A DNA stretch of 64,000 nt, taken from contig JAWKLX010000030.1 of NCBI GenBank assembly GCA_041392505.1, positions 44,046 to 108,045 of the forward strand, given 5' to 3'. Under the pieces are notes generated by a model. That model had not been told where the DNA came from and did not search any database. It saw only the letters and a program-made list of their open reading frames with translations. The DNA comes from UBA6168 sp041392505 (lineage in GTDB: Bacteria; Bacteroidota; Bacteroidia; Chitinophagales; Saprospiraceae). The position numbers and the translations under genes were made by a program. This document shows, one piece after another, positions 8,311 to 17,271 of this stretch (position 1 is the first letter of the stretch; each line of letters starts with the position of its first letter).

Positions 8311-9000
8311 CTATTTCAAAACAGTAATATATTTGGATGCTTCGCGGGCTTCGTTGGAATTAGGGTAATCCGTTTTGATGCGCTCCCATGCTTTGACGGC
8401 AGCGTCGGTTTTTCCTAATTTTTCGCTCAGCATGGCTACTTTTTTCAGGTAGTAAGGTGTCAACAATTCATTGTCACCTGCATTGACGGCGCTATTATAG
8501 AGGCTCAAGCCTTTTTCCAAATCCCCTTTTTCTGACCAAGCGTCGCCGAGCGTACCTTGCTTCATGATCGGTAACAATTCGCCATCGGCTTTAAAATCTT
8601 CCAAGTAGGAAATGGCGGCATCGAACTCACCCCGGTTGAGGGTTGAAACGCCAGCATAATACAAGGCAGCGTTGGATGCATCGGTGCCACTGTAATTTTT
8701 TACAATGTCAGCAAAACCTGGATAACCACCACCTGGATTGGCCAATGCTAATCCAAAAGAGTCCCTAGAAAATTGGTATTCGGCTTCTGCCATTTGTTCA
8801 ACAGCATCGGCTTGGCGTGGGGCTTTGTAAAAATTTTGATAAGCCAAATATCCACCTACAACCAAAGCTATTACGATCGCTCCGATCATGATCGGATTTT
8901 GATTTCTTTCAAAAAAGTCCCCCGCTTGTCCGGTTACCTCGGAGAGGTCTAAGAGTATTTCATCTTCTTTTTTGTTTTTGAGTTTCTTGCGCTTAGCCAT
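8311..9000 (-). CDS. YfgM-like tetratricopeptide repeat membrane protein
   Basis: A 229-residue protein with a basic N-terminus (MAKRKKLKNKKED), one transmembrane helix at about residues 37-56 (IMIGAIVIALVVGGYLAYQ), then periplasmic TPR units from about 65 to 225, ending in the VKAWERIKTDYPNSNEAREA helix pair. This matches the single-pass TPR_21/YfgM arrangement, a periplasmic chaperone-network partner in proteobacteria. In Bacteroidota a TPR gene of this type is often next to ribH, as here. Its own terminator suggests separate expression. Confidence 0.8.
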   Translation of the reverse strand: MAKRKKLKNKKEDEILLDLSEVTGQAGDFFERNQNPIMIGAIVIALVVGGYLAYQNFYKAPRQADAVEQMAEAEYQFSRDSFGLALANPGGGYPGFADIVKNYSGTDASNAALYYAGVSTLNRGEFDAAISYLEDFKADGELLPIMKQGTLGDAWSEKGDLEKGLSLYNSAVNAGDNELLTPYYLKKVAMLSEKLGKTDAAVKAWERIKTDYPNSNEAREASKYITVLK

Positions 9001-9357
9001 AAAAATATTTTGTTTGTTGGAATACTGAGGTGGTTTGAGGACTTTTCAAATGAATTGTAGGTTGCTCGTTATCAACCTGTTAGCCACCAAACAACCTTAT
9101 GGTTTATTTATCTTGAAAATGTAAAAAGGAAGGTGTTGAGCCAATGCCTACAAAGTTCCTTTTGCCATTTTATGAATCCTGACCATAGCTCATACGGGAG
9201 GATTTTCAAAAAGTGGCGCAAAAGTAGGGAAACTTGTTTGATTTTGTTGGACTGGGTAGCTGAAAAAGAAAGGAGGCATTCACATCATATCGTGAAATGC
9301 CTCCTTTCAAAATGCCTTCTGATAAAAAGGGGAAGGCATTTTCAGTGCTTGACAAGA
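9001..9357. other. Intergenic region TPR gene / pdhA
   Basis: It holds the pdhA terminator (9269-9307). The remaining roughly 260 bases upstream of the TPR gene contain no gene and no recognised promoter motif. Confidence 0.3.
9269..9307 (-). terminator. Terminator of pdhA
   Basis: Arms AAAGGAGGCATT(-)CAC / GTGAAATGCCTCCTTT, 15 bp with one bulge, followed on the minus strand by TTTCTTTTTC. It is 50 bases past the pdhA stop. Confidence 0.8.
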
Positions 9358-10407
9358 TCAATCCTTCATAAATGGGTAATCTTCCTGCACGTAATTATCT
9401 GTGTACAGCTCGGAACCGGGTGGGAAATCAGATTCTTCCGCAAATTGTGCAGCAGCATCTATTTCGTCTTTTATCCTGCCTTTGATGGCCTTGATTTCTT
9501 CCTCTGTGGCAATTTTATTGGTGAGGATGGTTTTCTCCGTCACTTTGATCGGATCAATTTCCATGTAGGACTTCAACTCCTCCCGGGTGCGGTAAGTGCC
9601 CGGATCGGAGACGGAGTGGCCTTTGTACCGATAGGTTTTGATTTCCAAAAAATAAGGGCCTTTGCCTGCCCGGATGTGTGCAACTGCCTTGCTGATGGCT
9701 TCATGGACCGATTCTGGCGTCATGCCATCTACCGGTTCGCTTGGCATTTCATAGGCATGCCCCAATTTGTAAATGTCTTTGATATTACTGGTCCGCTCAA
9801 CGGAGGTACCCATTGCGTAGTGGTTGTTTTCGCAAATAAAAAGAACGGGCAGTTTCCAGGTCATGGCCATGTTGAATGCTTCGTGTAAAGAGCCTTGGCG
9901 GGCAGCGCCATCGCCAAACATGGTCACGCAGAGTTTATCAGTCCCTTTGTATTTTTCCGCAAAAGCGATCCCTGCGCCGATCGGGATTTGCGCGCCAACT
10001 ATCCCATTACCACCAAAATAGCGGTGTTCTTTCGACATGAAGTGCATGGAGCCGCCCTTGCCTTTGTTGACCCCTGTTTCTTTGGCGTATAATTCTGCCA
10101 TACAAGCTGCTGTACTACAGCCCCGCCCGATAGCAATGCCGTGTTGACGGTAAGCGGTTACAATCGCATCTTCTGGAGTAATGGCTGATTCAATGCCTGC
10201 CGAAATGGCTTCCTGGCCAATATAAACGTGAAGGAAACCACGGATTTTTTGTTGGCTGTAAGCCATTAATGCTTGTTCTTCGAAGCGCCTGATACGAAGC
10301 ATCAATTCGTACCAACTGAGGTACTGTTCTTTGCTGTATTTAGGTTTTTGACTGGTCGCTTTCTTGGCGGTTTCCTTTTTTTTGGTCGTTGTTTTAGCTG
10401 CTACCAT
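9358..10407 (-). CDS. pdhA: Pyruvate dehydrogenase E1 component, alpha subunit
   Basis: This 349-residue thiamine-diphosphate enzyme subunit decarboxylates pyruvate and passes the acetyl group to E2. The TPP/Mg motif GDGAARQGSLHEAFN...CENN is at about residues 165-195. The RYKGHSVSDPGTYR phosphorylation-loop region of E1 alpha is at about 262-275, and the MHFMSKEHRYFGGNGIVGAQ block is also present. A Lys/Thr/Ala-rich N-terminal extension of about 22 residues (AAKTTTKKKETAKKA) precedes the conserved core at YSKEQYLSWY. A branched-chain 2-oxoacid E1 is an alternative, but the motif set and length fit pdhA. The beta subunit is not in the window. Confidence 0.92.
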   Translation of the reverse strand: MVAAKTTTKKKETAKKATSQKPKYSKEQYLSWYELMLRIRRFEEQALMAYSQQKIRGFLHVYIGQEAISAGIESAITPEDAIVTAYRQHGIAIGRGCSTAACMAELYAKETGVNKGKGGSMHFMSKEHRYFGGNGIVGAQIPIGAGIAFAEKYKGTDKLCVTMFGDGAARQGSLHEAFNMAMTWKLPVLFICENNHYAMGTSVERTSNIKDIYKLGHAYEMPSEPVDGMTPESVHEAISKAVAHIRAGKGPYFLEIKTYRYKGHSVSDPGTYRTREELKSYMEIDPIKVTEKTILTNKIATEEEIKAIKGRIKDEIDAAAQFAEESDFPPGSELYTDNYVQEDYPFMKD

Positions 10408-10567
10408 ATTTTTTAGTTAGAAGTCACAGATTAGAAGTTAGAAATCAGTCAGTGTAGATGCTAAACTGATTTTTCAACATTCAACTATAAGATTAGCACA
10501 AAGTTCATTTTTTTATCAGAAACCCCAAAACCTTAAATTCTTCGAGGCTTTTTGGTTGACAAAAAAC

Positions 10568-10760
10568 GTTCTTTGACAAATGGCGTGGAATGGATCAAAT
10601 AATCAGTGTTTTAATTGAGTGGAAAATTTTTGAAAAAATTTTCCACTCAATTAAAACACTGAAGGAGAGGGAGGTGAAAAAGTACAAAATTGAAAATTTT
10701 GTACTTTTTCACCTCCCCTCTCTCCTTGTTTTTTCTGCTCTTCGGGATTTGTCAAAGAAC
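10568..10760. repeat. Nested inverted-repeat element: outer stem enclosing two long hairpins
   Basis: The outer arms GTTCTTTGACAAAT (10568-10581) and ATTTGTCAAAGAAC (10747-10760) are perfect 14-bp complements. Inside, hairpin A pairs 10604-10630 with 10635-10661, 27 bp without mismatch, loop TGAA. Hairpin B follows immediately: 10669-10691 pairs with 10695-10717, 23 bp perfect, loop GAA, extended by AAGGAGA/TCTCCTT after a small bulge. The whole could fold as a three-way junction of about 193 nt. It begins 9 bases downstream of the TIR/TPR/SDR gene stop and ends about 160 bases upstream of pdhA. No T-run follows either hairpin, so termination alone does not explain it. Confidence 0.9.
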
Positions 10761-10769
10761 CATAAAAAA

Positions 10770-13628
10770 TTACCTGCCTGAACGGTCGATCATCGTAGCG
10801 CTGGCTTGTTGGGTGCCAAATAAATAGATGTCCTGAATGTTGACGTGTGCCGGACGGGTGGCAATAAAATAAATGGTTTCAGCCACATCACTGGATTTGA
10901 GCGGCTGGAAATTCTCATACACCTTGGCAGCTCTTTCCGTGTCGCCGTCAAAGCGTACGCTGGCAAATTCCGTTTCCTCCACATGCCCGGGTGATACTTG
11001 GCTGACCCGAATGTTGTGCTGGTGCAGGTCGAGCCGCATCGAACGGGTGAGCGAGCTGACCGCTGCCTTGGAGGCGCAATAGACATTGCCACCGGGGTAG
11101 ACTTCGGTGCCAGCAATGGAAGACACATTGATGATGTGGCCACTTTTACGTTCAACCATGTAAGGGGAAATGGCCCTGGTAACGTACAGCAACCCTTTTA
11201 CATTGGTGTCGATCATGGTTTCCCAATCGTCTATACTGCCGCTGTGGATCGGGTCAAGGCCACGGGAAAGCCCAGCATTATTGATAAGTATGTCCACATT
11301 TTTCCAATCACTTGACAAATTATCAAAAGCAATTTTAACAGCTTCCTGATCCCGGACATCAAATGAAAGGGACTCCACCTTCGTATTGTATTTTTTAGAA
11401 AAAGAAGAGGCAATTTCTTGTAGCCGTTCCCGCCTTCTACCAGTTATAAGAACCCGGTAGCCATTTTTAGCAAAAACCTCGGCGGTTGCCTTCCCGATGC
11501 CTGCGGTTCCGCCAGTTATCAAAACCAATTTAGTTTTTACATCGGGCTTTTTGTCATCAACAATATACACCTCCGTTTCCTTCTTTGGGTGGCCATTGGT
11601 CGGCCCATCTGAGTTGTCGGTTGAAGGTTTTTTTACTACTTCTGTCACCTCTTCCTCCAGTTCGATTGGTTCTTGCATGTCTTGATCCAATTTAACGTTT
11701 AACTCTTTTTGGTAACTGTCTTCCATCGTAGCCGAAAGAGCAGTTTGGTTAGCTGTCTCGGCCATGACCAGTTTCCTACTGCCCATTCCAAAAGCACGGT
11801 CGTTTTGTTCGGTTTTTAGCTCTGGGTTAATCGCTACGGCTTTTTCATAAAATTCTATGGCTCGTGTTTGGTCGCCCAACCCGTGGTAAACGAGGGCGAG
11901 GTCGTAATTGGCAAATGGGTGGTTGGGCTGAAGGTTTAAGACTTTTCGGAAATGCTTAACTGAATTTTCGGGCTGGTCCAGGTGCTCATTTAAAATGGCG
12001 GCCAACATATAGTAAGCGTCGACATTTTGTTCATTTTGAGAAATAGCCACTTTTAAATGTTGGGCAGCGGCGGCTTCCTCTCCTTGGAAATGATCGGCCA
12101 GCAATAATCCCAATCGGTATTCAGCCTCTGGATAGGTCGGCTGGTTCTCGATCACCTTTTCAAAACACTTCTTTGCACCCTCAAAATCCTGTTGGTTTTC
12201 GGCCAATTCAGCCAATAGGAACCAGGCGTCGGGATGCCCTTTGTCCTGCCGCAACAACGCTTCGAGCTCTTTTTTCGCAGCTTCAAAATTGTTGGCATAG
12301 CGGGCCAAAGCGTAAGCATGATAGTAGCGCAGGGTCGTATCTTTTGGTTGGTGGGCAACGGCATCTGCCAGCAGGGCGATCCCTTCTTCTATGTTGTGCT
12401 CCCGGAAATAATCCACGGCTTCTTCTAAAATCTCATCAGCAGTAGGCACATCATCGCCTTCTACCAAATTCAACAAAACTTCATCTTCGCCAACGGGGAT
12501 TTCTTCATCAAGGATTGATTCTTCTTCTGGCTCATCTTCATCGAATAAGGAATCAATGTCGAAATCACCGGGGTTGTCAGGGTCTTCTCCCACAAAGTGA
12601 AATTCATCTTTGTCGGATTCAGTAAAGCCTTCGTCCAGTAGCACCTCATCCAAAATGGACAGGAGTTCTCCATTTTCTTCATCCAGTTTTTCTATCTCTT
12701 TTTTGGTGAAATTTGATGGCAACGGCTCTTCTTGTTCTTCTTCGGGTGCAACTCCGGACGTTTCCTCTTCCATATCATCCTCCATCAGCCCTTCCAAAAC
12801 GGAACGGTCAGATTGACCTTCCAGATTTTCCAGTTTATTCAACAAATCAAGCCCAGGGATACTGCTCAGCACGTCATCGGTAACCTGATCCTCCAGTTCA
12901 TCGGCTGTCAGATGGATGCCGGGATTTTCGGCCATCAGTTCCTCCGAGGAGTTTTCTATCATTTCTACTAAAGATCTTTCGTCGGGTTTTGGTGTCTCAA
13001 AATCACCTGATGGGGTATAAGATTCAAGAATAGCGGCACCCTCTGGTCTTTGCTCTTTTTCAGCGGATTCCTTTTCCGAAAGGGTCTGTTTTTCTAAAAA
13101 CTCTTCTAAAGAACAATAGCCAAGCCCTCTTGTGTACCTCAGAAACTCACCCACATCGCCTGAAATTTCTTTAGTTGTGGCAATGGCATCATCGAGTTCG
13201 GTATCATCCGGGTGGGACTTTTTTTCCTTGCGTAAATAAAGGTATTTATCCTGCCAAAAATTCATGTACTGAATGATGTCCCCAACTTTTTCAAAATCGG
13301 TGGTTACGGAGTTGGTCGTTCCATTCTCCTCTATTTCTTCGCCGTCAGTAACCACATTTATCAATTGGCCAGCATCGCCCCATTTATGGGCTGCCTGCAG
13401 GATGCCGTTCATGCAACCATAAGATTTGAGGAAGTTGTCGGTAATCAGAAAGACAACCTTGCTTCCAGCGGGCACTTGTAAGTGGCCCATTTGCTCCGAA
13501 TAATCAGTGCTTGATTTTTCGAGTATCATCGCCTCTTTGCCAGTGTCAATGACCGCTGCCTGCATTTGCTGTGCGACCTGTTCGTTTTCAGATGCGTAAA
13601 TAATGAGGTATTGATTGAATTCAGACAT
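10770..13628 (-). CDS. TIR-like / acidic linker / TPR / short-chain dehydrogenase fusion protein
   Basis: A 952-residue cytosolic protein with three parts. Residues 1 to about 135 look like a TIR-type flavodoxin-like fold: a first strand YLIIYASENE, then VVFLITDNFLKSYGC, which matches the pattern around the SxxC box. The position of the catalytic Glu after that box appears to be Gly (GCMNG), so NADase activity is doubtful. Residues of about 180-400 are a strongly acidic, low-complexity linker. Residues 405-600 hold about five TPR units (DAWFLLAELAENQQDFEGAK and similar). Residues 697-952 are a classical SDR: TGGTAGIGKA cofactor loop, NNAG, and the YCASK catalytic Tyr/Lys pair. The TGGTAGIGKA and ITGRRRER context suggests NADP(H). 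Substrate is unknown. Pairing a TIR-like and an SDR domain in one chain is unusual. Confidence 0.82.
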   Translation of the reverse strand: MSEFNQYLIIYASENEQVAQQMQAAVIDTGKEAMILEKSSTDYSEQMGHLQVPAGSKVVFLITDNFLKSYGCMNGILQAAHKWGDAGQLINVVTDGEEIEENGTTNSVTTDFEKVGDIIQYMNFWQDKYLYLRKEKKSHPDDTELDDAIATTKEISGDVGEFLRYTRGLGYCSLEEFLEKQTLSEKESAEKEQRPEGAAILESYTPSGDFETPKPDERSLVEMIENSSEELMAENPGIHLTADELEDQVTDDVLSSIPGLDLLNKLENLEGQSDRSVLEGLMEDDMEEETSGVAPEEEQEEPLPSNFTKKEIEKLDEENGELLSILDEVLLDEGFTESDKDEFHFVGEDPDNPGDFDIDSLFDEDEPEEESILDEEIPVGEDEVLLNLVEGDDVPTADEILEEAVDYFREHNIEEGIALLADAVAHQPKDTTLRYYHAYALARYANNFEAAKKELEALLRQDKGHPDAWFLLAELAENQQDFEGAKKCFEKVIENQPTYPEAEYRLGLLLADHFQGEEAAAAQHLKVAISQNEQNVDAYYMLAAILNEHLDQPENSVKHFRKVLNLQPNHPFANYDLALVYHGLGDQTRAIEFYEKAVAINPELKTEQNDRAFGMGSRKLVMAETANQTALSATMEDSYQKELNVKLDQDMQEPIELEEEVTEVVKKPSTDNSDGPTNGHPKKETEVYIVDDKKPDVKTKLVLITGGTAGIGKATAEVFAKNGYRVLITGRRRERLQEIASSFSKKYNTKVESLSFDVRDQEAVKIAFDNLSSDWKNVDILINNAGLSRGLDPIHSGSIDDWETMIDTNVKGLLYVTRAISPYMVERKSGHIINVSSIAGTEVYPGGNVYCASKAAVSSLTRSMRLDLHQHNIRVSQVSPGHVEETEFASVRFDGDTERAAKVYENFQPLKSSDVAETIYFIATRPAHVNIQDIYLFGTQQASATMIDRSGR

Positions 13629-13685
13629 GCTTGAAATGTTGGTTGCTGATTGATGTATTTGGTTGTTCTGTGCAAGCTGAGGAAA

Positions 13686-15116
13686 TTATTGTATTAAACC
13701 CTTGACAAATTGGTCAAAGTCCTTTGTGAAATCTTCGTACTGATCCGTTGCGGGCCCATAAAACCCCGTGTGTATCCGTTTGACCTGATTGTTTTTATCC
13801 AAAAAAATCATGGTTGGAAAAGAGACAATTTGGTTAAGCATGGGCAGCGCTTTGTTCGCTTCCTTTTTATCGGATGGGCCAGCGAGGACAATTTCGTAGT
13901 CCATCCCAAACTTCTTTTTATAAGTTCGGATTGCCTGGTTGGCCAAGGTCTTGTCTTTGTGTTTTTCAAATGCCAGCGCAATGACCGCCAAATCGTCCAT
14001 TTTATTTTTCGAAAAATAGTCCACCAAAAAAGTGGTTTCGTCCCGGCAATTGGGGCACCAAGTCCCGAGCAATTGGATGATTTTGGCTTTGCCTTGATAT
14101 TCGGGATTGTCCAGAGAAACTATTTTTCCGTCCGGATTTTCAAAGGAAAAGCTGAACGCATCGTAGCCCGGTAAAAGGGAAGTCAATGAATCGGGGTTGG
14201 TCAAAACGGCATTGTCATTTCGGGTAGCGGACCAAGTGGTCACATAATGTTTTCCAGAATAAAAGGCGCCTGTTAGTTCGTTATCACTGATTATTTTTCC
14301 TTCAAATAAAAAGGCATGCGCACCATCAAATACGGACAACCAGAACTTGTCTTCTTGAACTGTGCCCTCCAAAAATCGGTAATCGCCAGTTTCGGTCATA
14401 AAGGTGCCCGTCAAATGATTGCCGTCCTGCTTAAAATCGCCGATAGCCGGGAACGGTTCGTTTTCCTGCAAGCCAAAGGTCGTTTCCCATTTTCCCGAAA
14501 GGTCAGTTGTAGGCTCTTTTTTTAGAGGGGTAAAACGGTAAGGTTTTCCCTGTTTGGCCACAAAAGGGATGGCGTAATTTTCCCGGTTTCGTACTACCCA
14601 TTGGCCATCAATGATGTTGCCTGCAAAAGAGCCGTCGATATAAGAGTCGAACACCGGGAAGTCAATCCGAATAGTGTCTTGCGCCCGGTACTTGCTGCGC
14701 CCAAAGGAAATATGTTCTGCTGGTACGGTGATGCGTTCCTCCCCATTGATTATTTCTATGTGAAAGTTCGTTTCGTTATCATATATCACTTCAAAGTTGA
14801 AAGGGATAACACCAGATTCCACCTCCTCATAAGTCATGTTTACTTTGTCGGGAAGAGGTTTTCCCTTGGGGTTGGCAGAAACAAACTGCGGGTCGATTTT
14901 TAGCTCGGCCCTCCAAATGCCCGGTGGCAAAGCAGGGTACTTACCCTCCATCACAATGCAGCCATTTTGCAAAAGAAAAAAAGTAGAAAGCAGCAAACAA
15001 AAGGAAAAACGATTGAAAGGCAGAAGGTTAAAAATGCGATTGGATTTAATTGAAAAACTTATCCCAGAAAAGAAAGGGGGCAACAAATTGCGGGCGAAAA
15101 TCTGCAGTTTGCTCAT
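13686..15116 (-). CDS. TlpA-type thioredoxin-fold protein, probable lipoprotein
   Basis: A 476-residue protein. The C-terminal domain (about residues 315-476) is TlpA/ResA-like: LLGTWCPNCRDE contains the redox CxxC, followed by the cis-Pro loop VSFPTMIFLD. The central region (about 60-300) is a beta-rich domain like those before Bacteroidota TlpA domains, including the recurring ...LTGTFMTETGDYRFLEG... and LTGAFYSGKHY strands. A hydrophobic stretch ends at the lipobox-like LLQNGC near residue 53, so the mature protein is probably lipid-anchored. The ATG at 15116 leaves an unusually long n-region; a later non-ATG start near the FSFCLLLSTFF segment is possible. It faces the periplasm and likely handles disulfides or cytochrome-related thiols. 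Confidence 0.8.
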   Translation of the reverse strand: MSKLQIFARNLLPPFFSGISFSIKSNRIFNLLPFNRFSFCLLLSTFFLLQNGCIVMEGKYPALPPGIWRAELKIDPQFVSANPKGKPLPDKVNMTYEEVESGVIPFNFEVIYDNETNFHIEIINGEERITVPAEHISFGRSKYRAQDTIRIDFPVFDSYIDGSFAGNIIDGQWVVRNRENYAIPFVAKQGKPYRFTPLKKEPTTDLSGKWETTFGLQENEPFPAIGDFKQDGNHLTGTFMTETGDYRFLEGTVQEDKFWLSVFDGAHAFLFEGKIISDNELTGAFYSGKHYVTTWSATRNDNAVLTNPDSLTSLLPGYDAFSFSFENPDGKIVSLDNPEYQGKAKIIQLLGTWCPNCRDETTFLVDYFSKNKMDDLAVIALAFEKHKDKTLANQAIRTYKKKFGMDYEIVLAGPSDKKEANKALPMLNQIVSFPTMIFLDKNNQVKRIHTGFYGPATDQYEDFTKDFDQFVKGLIQ

Positions 15117-15519
15117 AAGACCTGTTTCTTGTGCGTTGAAAAACTATGGTCGGTTTGCCATCAAATGGCGTCCACCTTCCATATAATTTTAAAATATCTA
15201 TAGAAAGGCCAAAAGTAGGGAAAAGTTCTTACAGATAAAGTAATGGAGTTCCTCTGCGATATAAAATGCCTGTTTAATTCGCTATCGGTCTTGTTCATAA
15301 ATAAGAATTGAGGATGTGAGAATTAGGTTTTTTCTTTTGAGGAACTGACTTTTTCAATGCATAACTTGAGTTTCAAATTTAAAAAATTCGTTTCTCAAAA
15401 GGGAAAAGTTTTTTCATATTCCATTCTGTAGTTTGTGAACAAGACTATTGGTAAACAAGTAAAATAAAAAGGCCACCTGCAATTGCAAGTGGCCTTCTGG
15501 ATTCTTTTTCTAATGTTAC
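15117..15519. other. Intergenic region TlpA gene / lipocalin gene
   Basis: It contains the lipocalin terminator (15469-15496) and otherwise about 350 AT-rich bases with no recognisable gene, RNA or repeat. Confidence 0.3.
15469..15496 (-). terminator. Terminator of the lipocalin-like gene
   Basis: Stem AAGGCCAC / GTGGCCTT around a TGCAATTGCA core, with TTTTTATTTT following on the minus strand. It is 24 bases after the stop. Confidence 0.8.
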
Positions 15520-15942
15520 TTATCTAGTAAAAACAAGTTCTGAAGTATAGCCAAACAATTCTGAGCGGAGTTCCATGCGGCTTTTTGTTAGAGAAATCAC
15601 TTCAAAGGCAAATCCAAAACCATCGACAGTCAACGTCAAGGTTTTTTCATCACCTGAAAGTGCCCATACTCCTGTCGTAGTTTGAGGATCAGTTGGATCG
15701 CATTTAACTGCACCGTCATCAAAATTAAGTGTGCCGTCTTTTTCAAAGTCATACTCATCGTCCCTGGAACAGCTTTCTAGATCGTCATCTAAATCACCAT
15801 CACCATCAATGTCAGAGCGTGATTCCGTAATTTTCCAGGTTCCTCCAGTGAGGTAATCAGTAGCGGATTCATCATCTTTGCTACAAGAACCGAGGAGGAA
15901 TAGGCCCATAACGGCCAGCATTAAAACTTTAGAGTTTTTCAT
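15520..15942 (-). CDS. Lipocalin-like small lipoprotein
   Basis: A 140-residue protein with a lipoprotein signal (FLLGSC, Cys at residue 20) and a SKDDES export-type tether. The beta-rich core has the GTWKITES opening strand and a late VWALSGDEKTLTLT strand pair typical of Bacteroidota lipocalin-like (Lipocalin_4/5-type) proteins. A DGDGDLDDD insertion at about residues 46-54 could bind calcium. Two internal cysteines (about residues 58 and 81) may form a disulfide. Ligand unknown. It has its own terminator and looks monocistronic. Confidence 0.75.
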   Translation of the reverse strand: MKNSKVLMLAVMGLFLLGSCSKDDESATDYLTGGTWKITESRSDIDGDGDLDDDLESCSRDDEYDFEKDGTLNFDDGAVKCDPTDPQTTTGVWALSGDEKTLTLTVDGFGFAFEVISLTKSRMELRSELFGYTSELVFTR

Positions 15943-16430
15943 AAAATAAAATTGATTAATTGGTAAAAAAAAAATTAAGTGTCGATTGTAAATAGGGTGG
16001 TGTGTTTATAAAATAATTCACTTGTGAACGGATAGAATACTATTTCGCTGTTAGGAAATGAAAATTAATGCACAAATATAATAGAGGCTGGCTTTATTAA
16101 TGAAGCCCTTCTGATAAATAATAAAAATCAAGGTGTTTAAACACGATTCCGAACGTAGCCGGGATTTTGAGCCCTTTTTTCAATTAGTTTGAGGTTCAAA
16201 ATCCTGGCTACTTGGCTAAAAAGGTTTGTCTCCATTTTTGGATAAATTCCTTCGAAGATCATATCGATTCGTTAATGGTAGGAAGACGGTAAAATCACTG
16301 GCGTAATATTAACCTGCAAGTAAAAATCAATGTTAAAGCTCTTTGAAACTGACCACTTCCTACTCTCCTCCATCCTGAAGCGAGTTCGGGATTTCGTTGG
16401 ACTCAAACATCGGACTGAATGCCAATCCCC
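15943..16430. other. Intergenic region with a 16-bp inverted repeat
   Basis: These 488 bases hold no gene. The main structure is an inverted repeat, GTAGCCGGGATTTTGA (16155-16170) with TCAAAATCCTGGCTAC (16196-16211), 15 of 16 positions pairing, around a 25-base spacer. A smaller near-palindrome GGCTTTATTAATGAAGCC lies at about 16089-16106. Neither is followed by a T-run. Confidence 0.5.
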
Positions 16431-16973
16431 TCACTTCGTCTTTTCCCCTTGAAACTGGTGTTCCTTGTATTTGAACAAAATATTGAAAGTGGTGAGGCTT
16501 CCGTAGATGCGGGTAATGTATTGCTGTAGGTTTACTTTGTCCTCGTCATCAAGGCCCTTGCTGGCATTGATACGCTGCTCCATTACGCGTAGTCGGTCCC
16601 GTACCATGACGATTTTATGGAAAAAAGTTTCGATAGGAATTTCTTTGGATTGGAGGCTGTCGTCGTCCGGTTTCAGGATCATGGTGCCGCCTGTCCAACG
16701 GTCGCCAAGGGGGACAACTTCCGAAATGTCCGACCAGGCATGGAGGATTTTCATCAATGATTTCTCCATGTCACTGAACGTAACAGTCGTCTCTGCCGGG
16801 ATCGCTTCAATAACCTGCCACTTGTCATATTCTTTACCGACCATCTTGACGCCATAGGTCATGAAGCTGCATTCGTAAGCGGCTTTGTGCAAACGGATCA
16901 CGACCCCATCGCCATAGGCAGGGTGCTTGACTCTGGATCCAATGCCCAGAAAGTTGTTGTTCGTTTCACTCAT
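16431..16973 (-). CDS. Conserved Bacteroidota protein with N-terminal Tudor-like (UvrD-C/CarD-like) motif
   Basis: A 180-residue cytosolic protein. Residues 10-55 begin with GIGSRVKHPAYGDGVV, the pattern of the small SH3/Tudor-like domain at the C-terminus of UvrD-type helicases and in CarD-like proteins, which contact RNA polymerase or nucleic acid. The rest (about 60-180) is mostly helical, with DRLRVMEQRINAS and a long polar helix near the end (KVNLQQYITRIYGSL). I do not recognise a named family and assign no function. Confidence 0.65.
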   Translation of the reverse strand: MSETNNNFLGIGSRVKHPAYGDGVVIRLHKAAYECSFMTYGVKMVGKEYDKWQVIEAIPAETTVTFSDMEKSLMKILHAWSDISEVVPLGDRWTGGTMILKPDDDSLQSKEIPIETFFHKIVMVRDRLRVMEQRINASKGLDDEDKVNLQQYITRIYGSLTTFNILFKYKEHQFQGEKTK

Positions 16974-17271
16974 ATTGTTAAAATTTTAGATACAAAAATC
17001 AATTTTAAATTGGAGAAAGTAAATACGTCGGGTCTATTTCATTGTTCCAAATTGGTTTTGACAAATTCATTGAAAGGGTACTTTTGCGGCTCACAGGGAT
17101 TGAACGTAGATTGAACAGATTGAACTGATTTTCACAGAATTAATAAGGACAATCATTTCAACTTACTTGCAACCTTTTCAGTGTTGACACCTTTCTGAAA
17201 GGTGCATCCCAAGTTGGCTGTATTATTTTCATTTCTTAAATACCCCAATACCTTTTAATACCTCAATTTTT

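Noticed and set aside
10604..10717. Treating the two long hairpins as ordinary terminators
   Set aside because: Neither strand shows a T-run after the stems, and the enclosing outer repeat is not a terminator feature.
10568..10760. Insertion sequence or MITE with target-site duplication
   Set aside because: The outer arms could be terminal repeats, but no flanking direct duplication is visible and no transposase is near.
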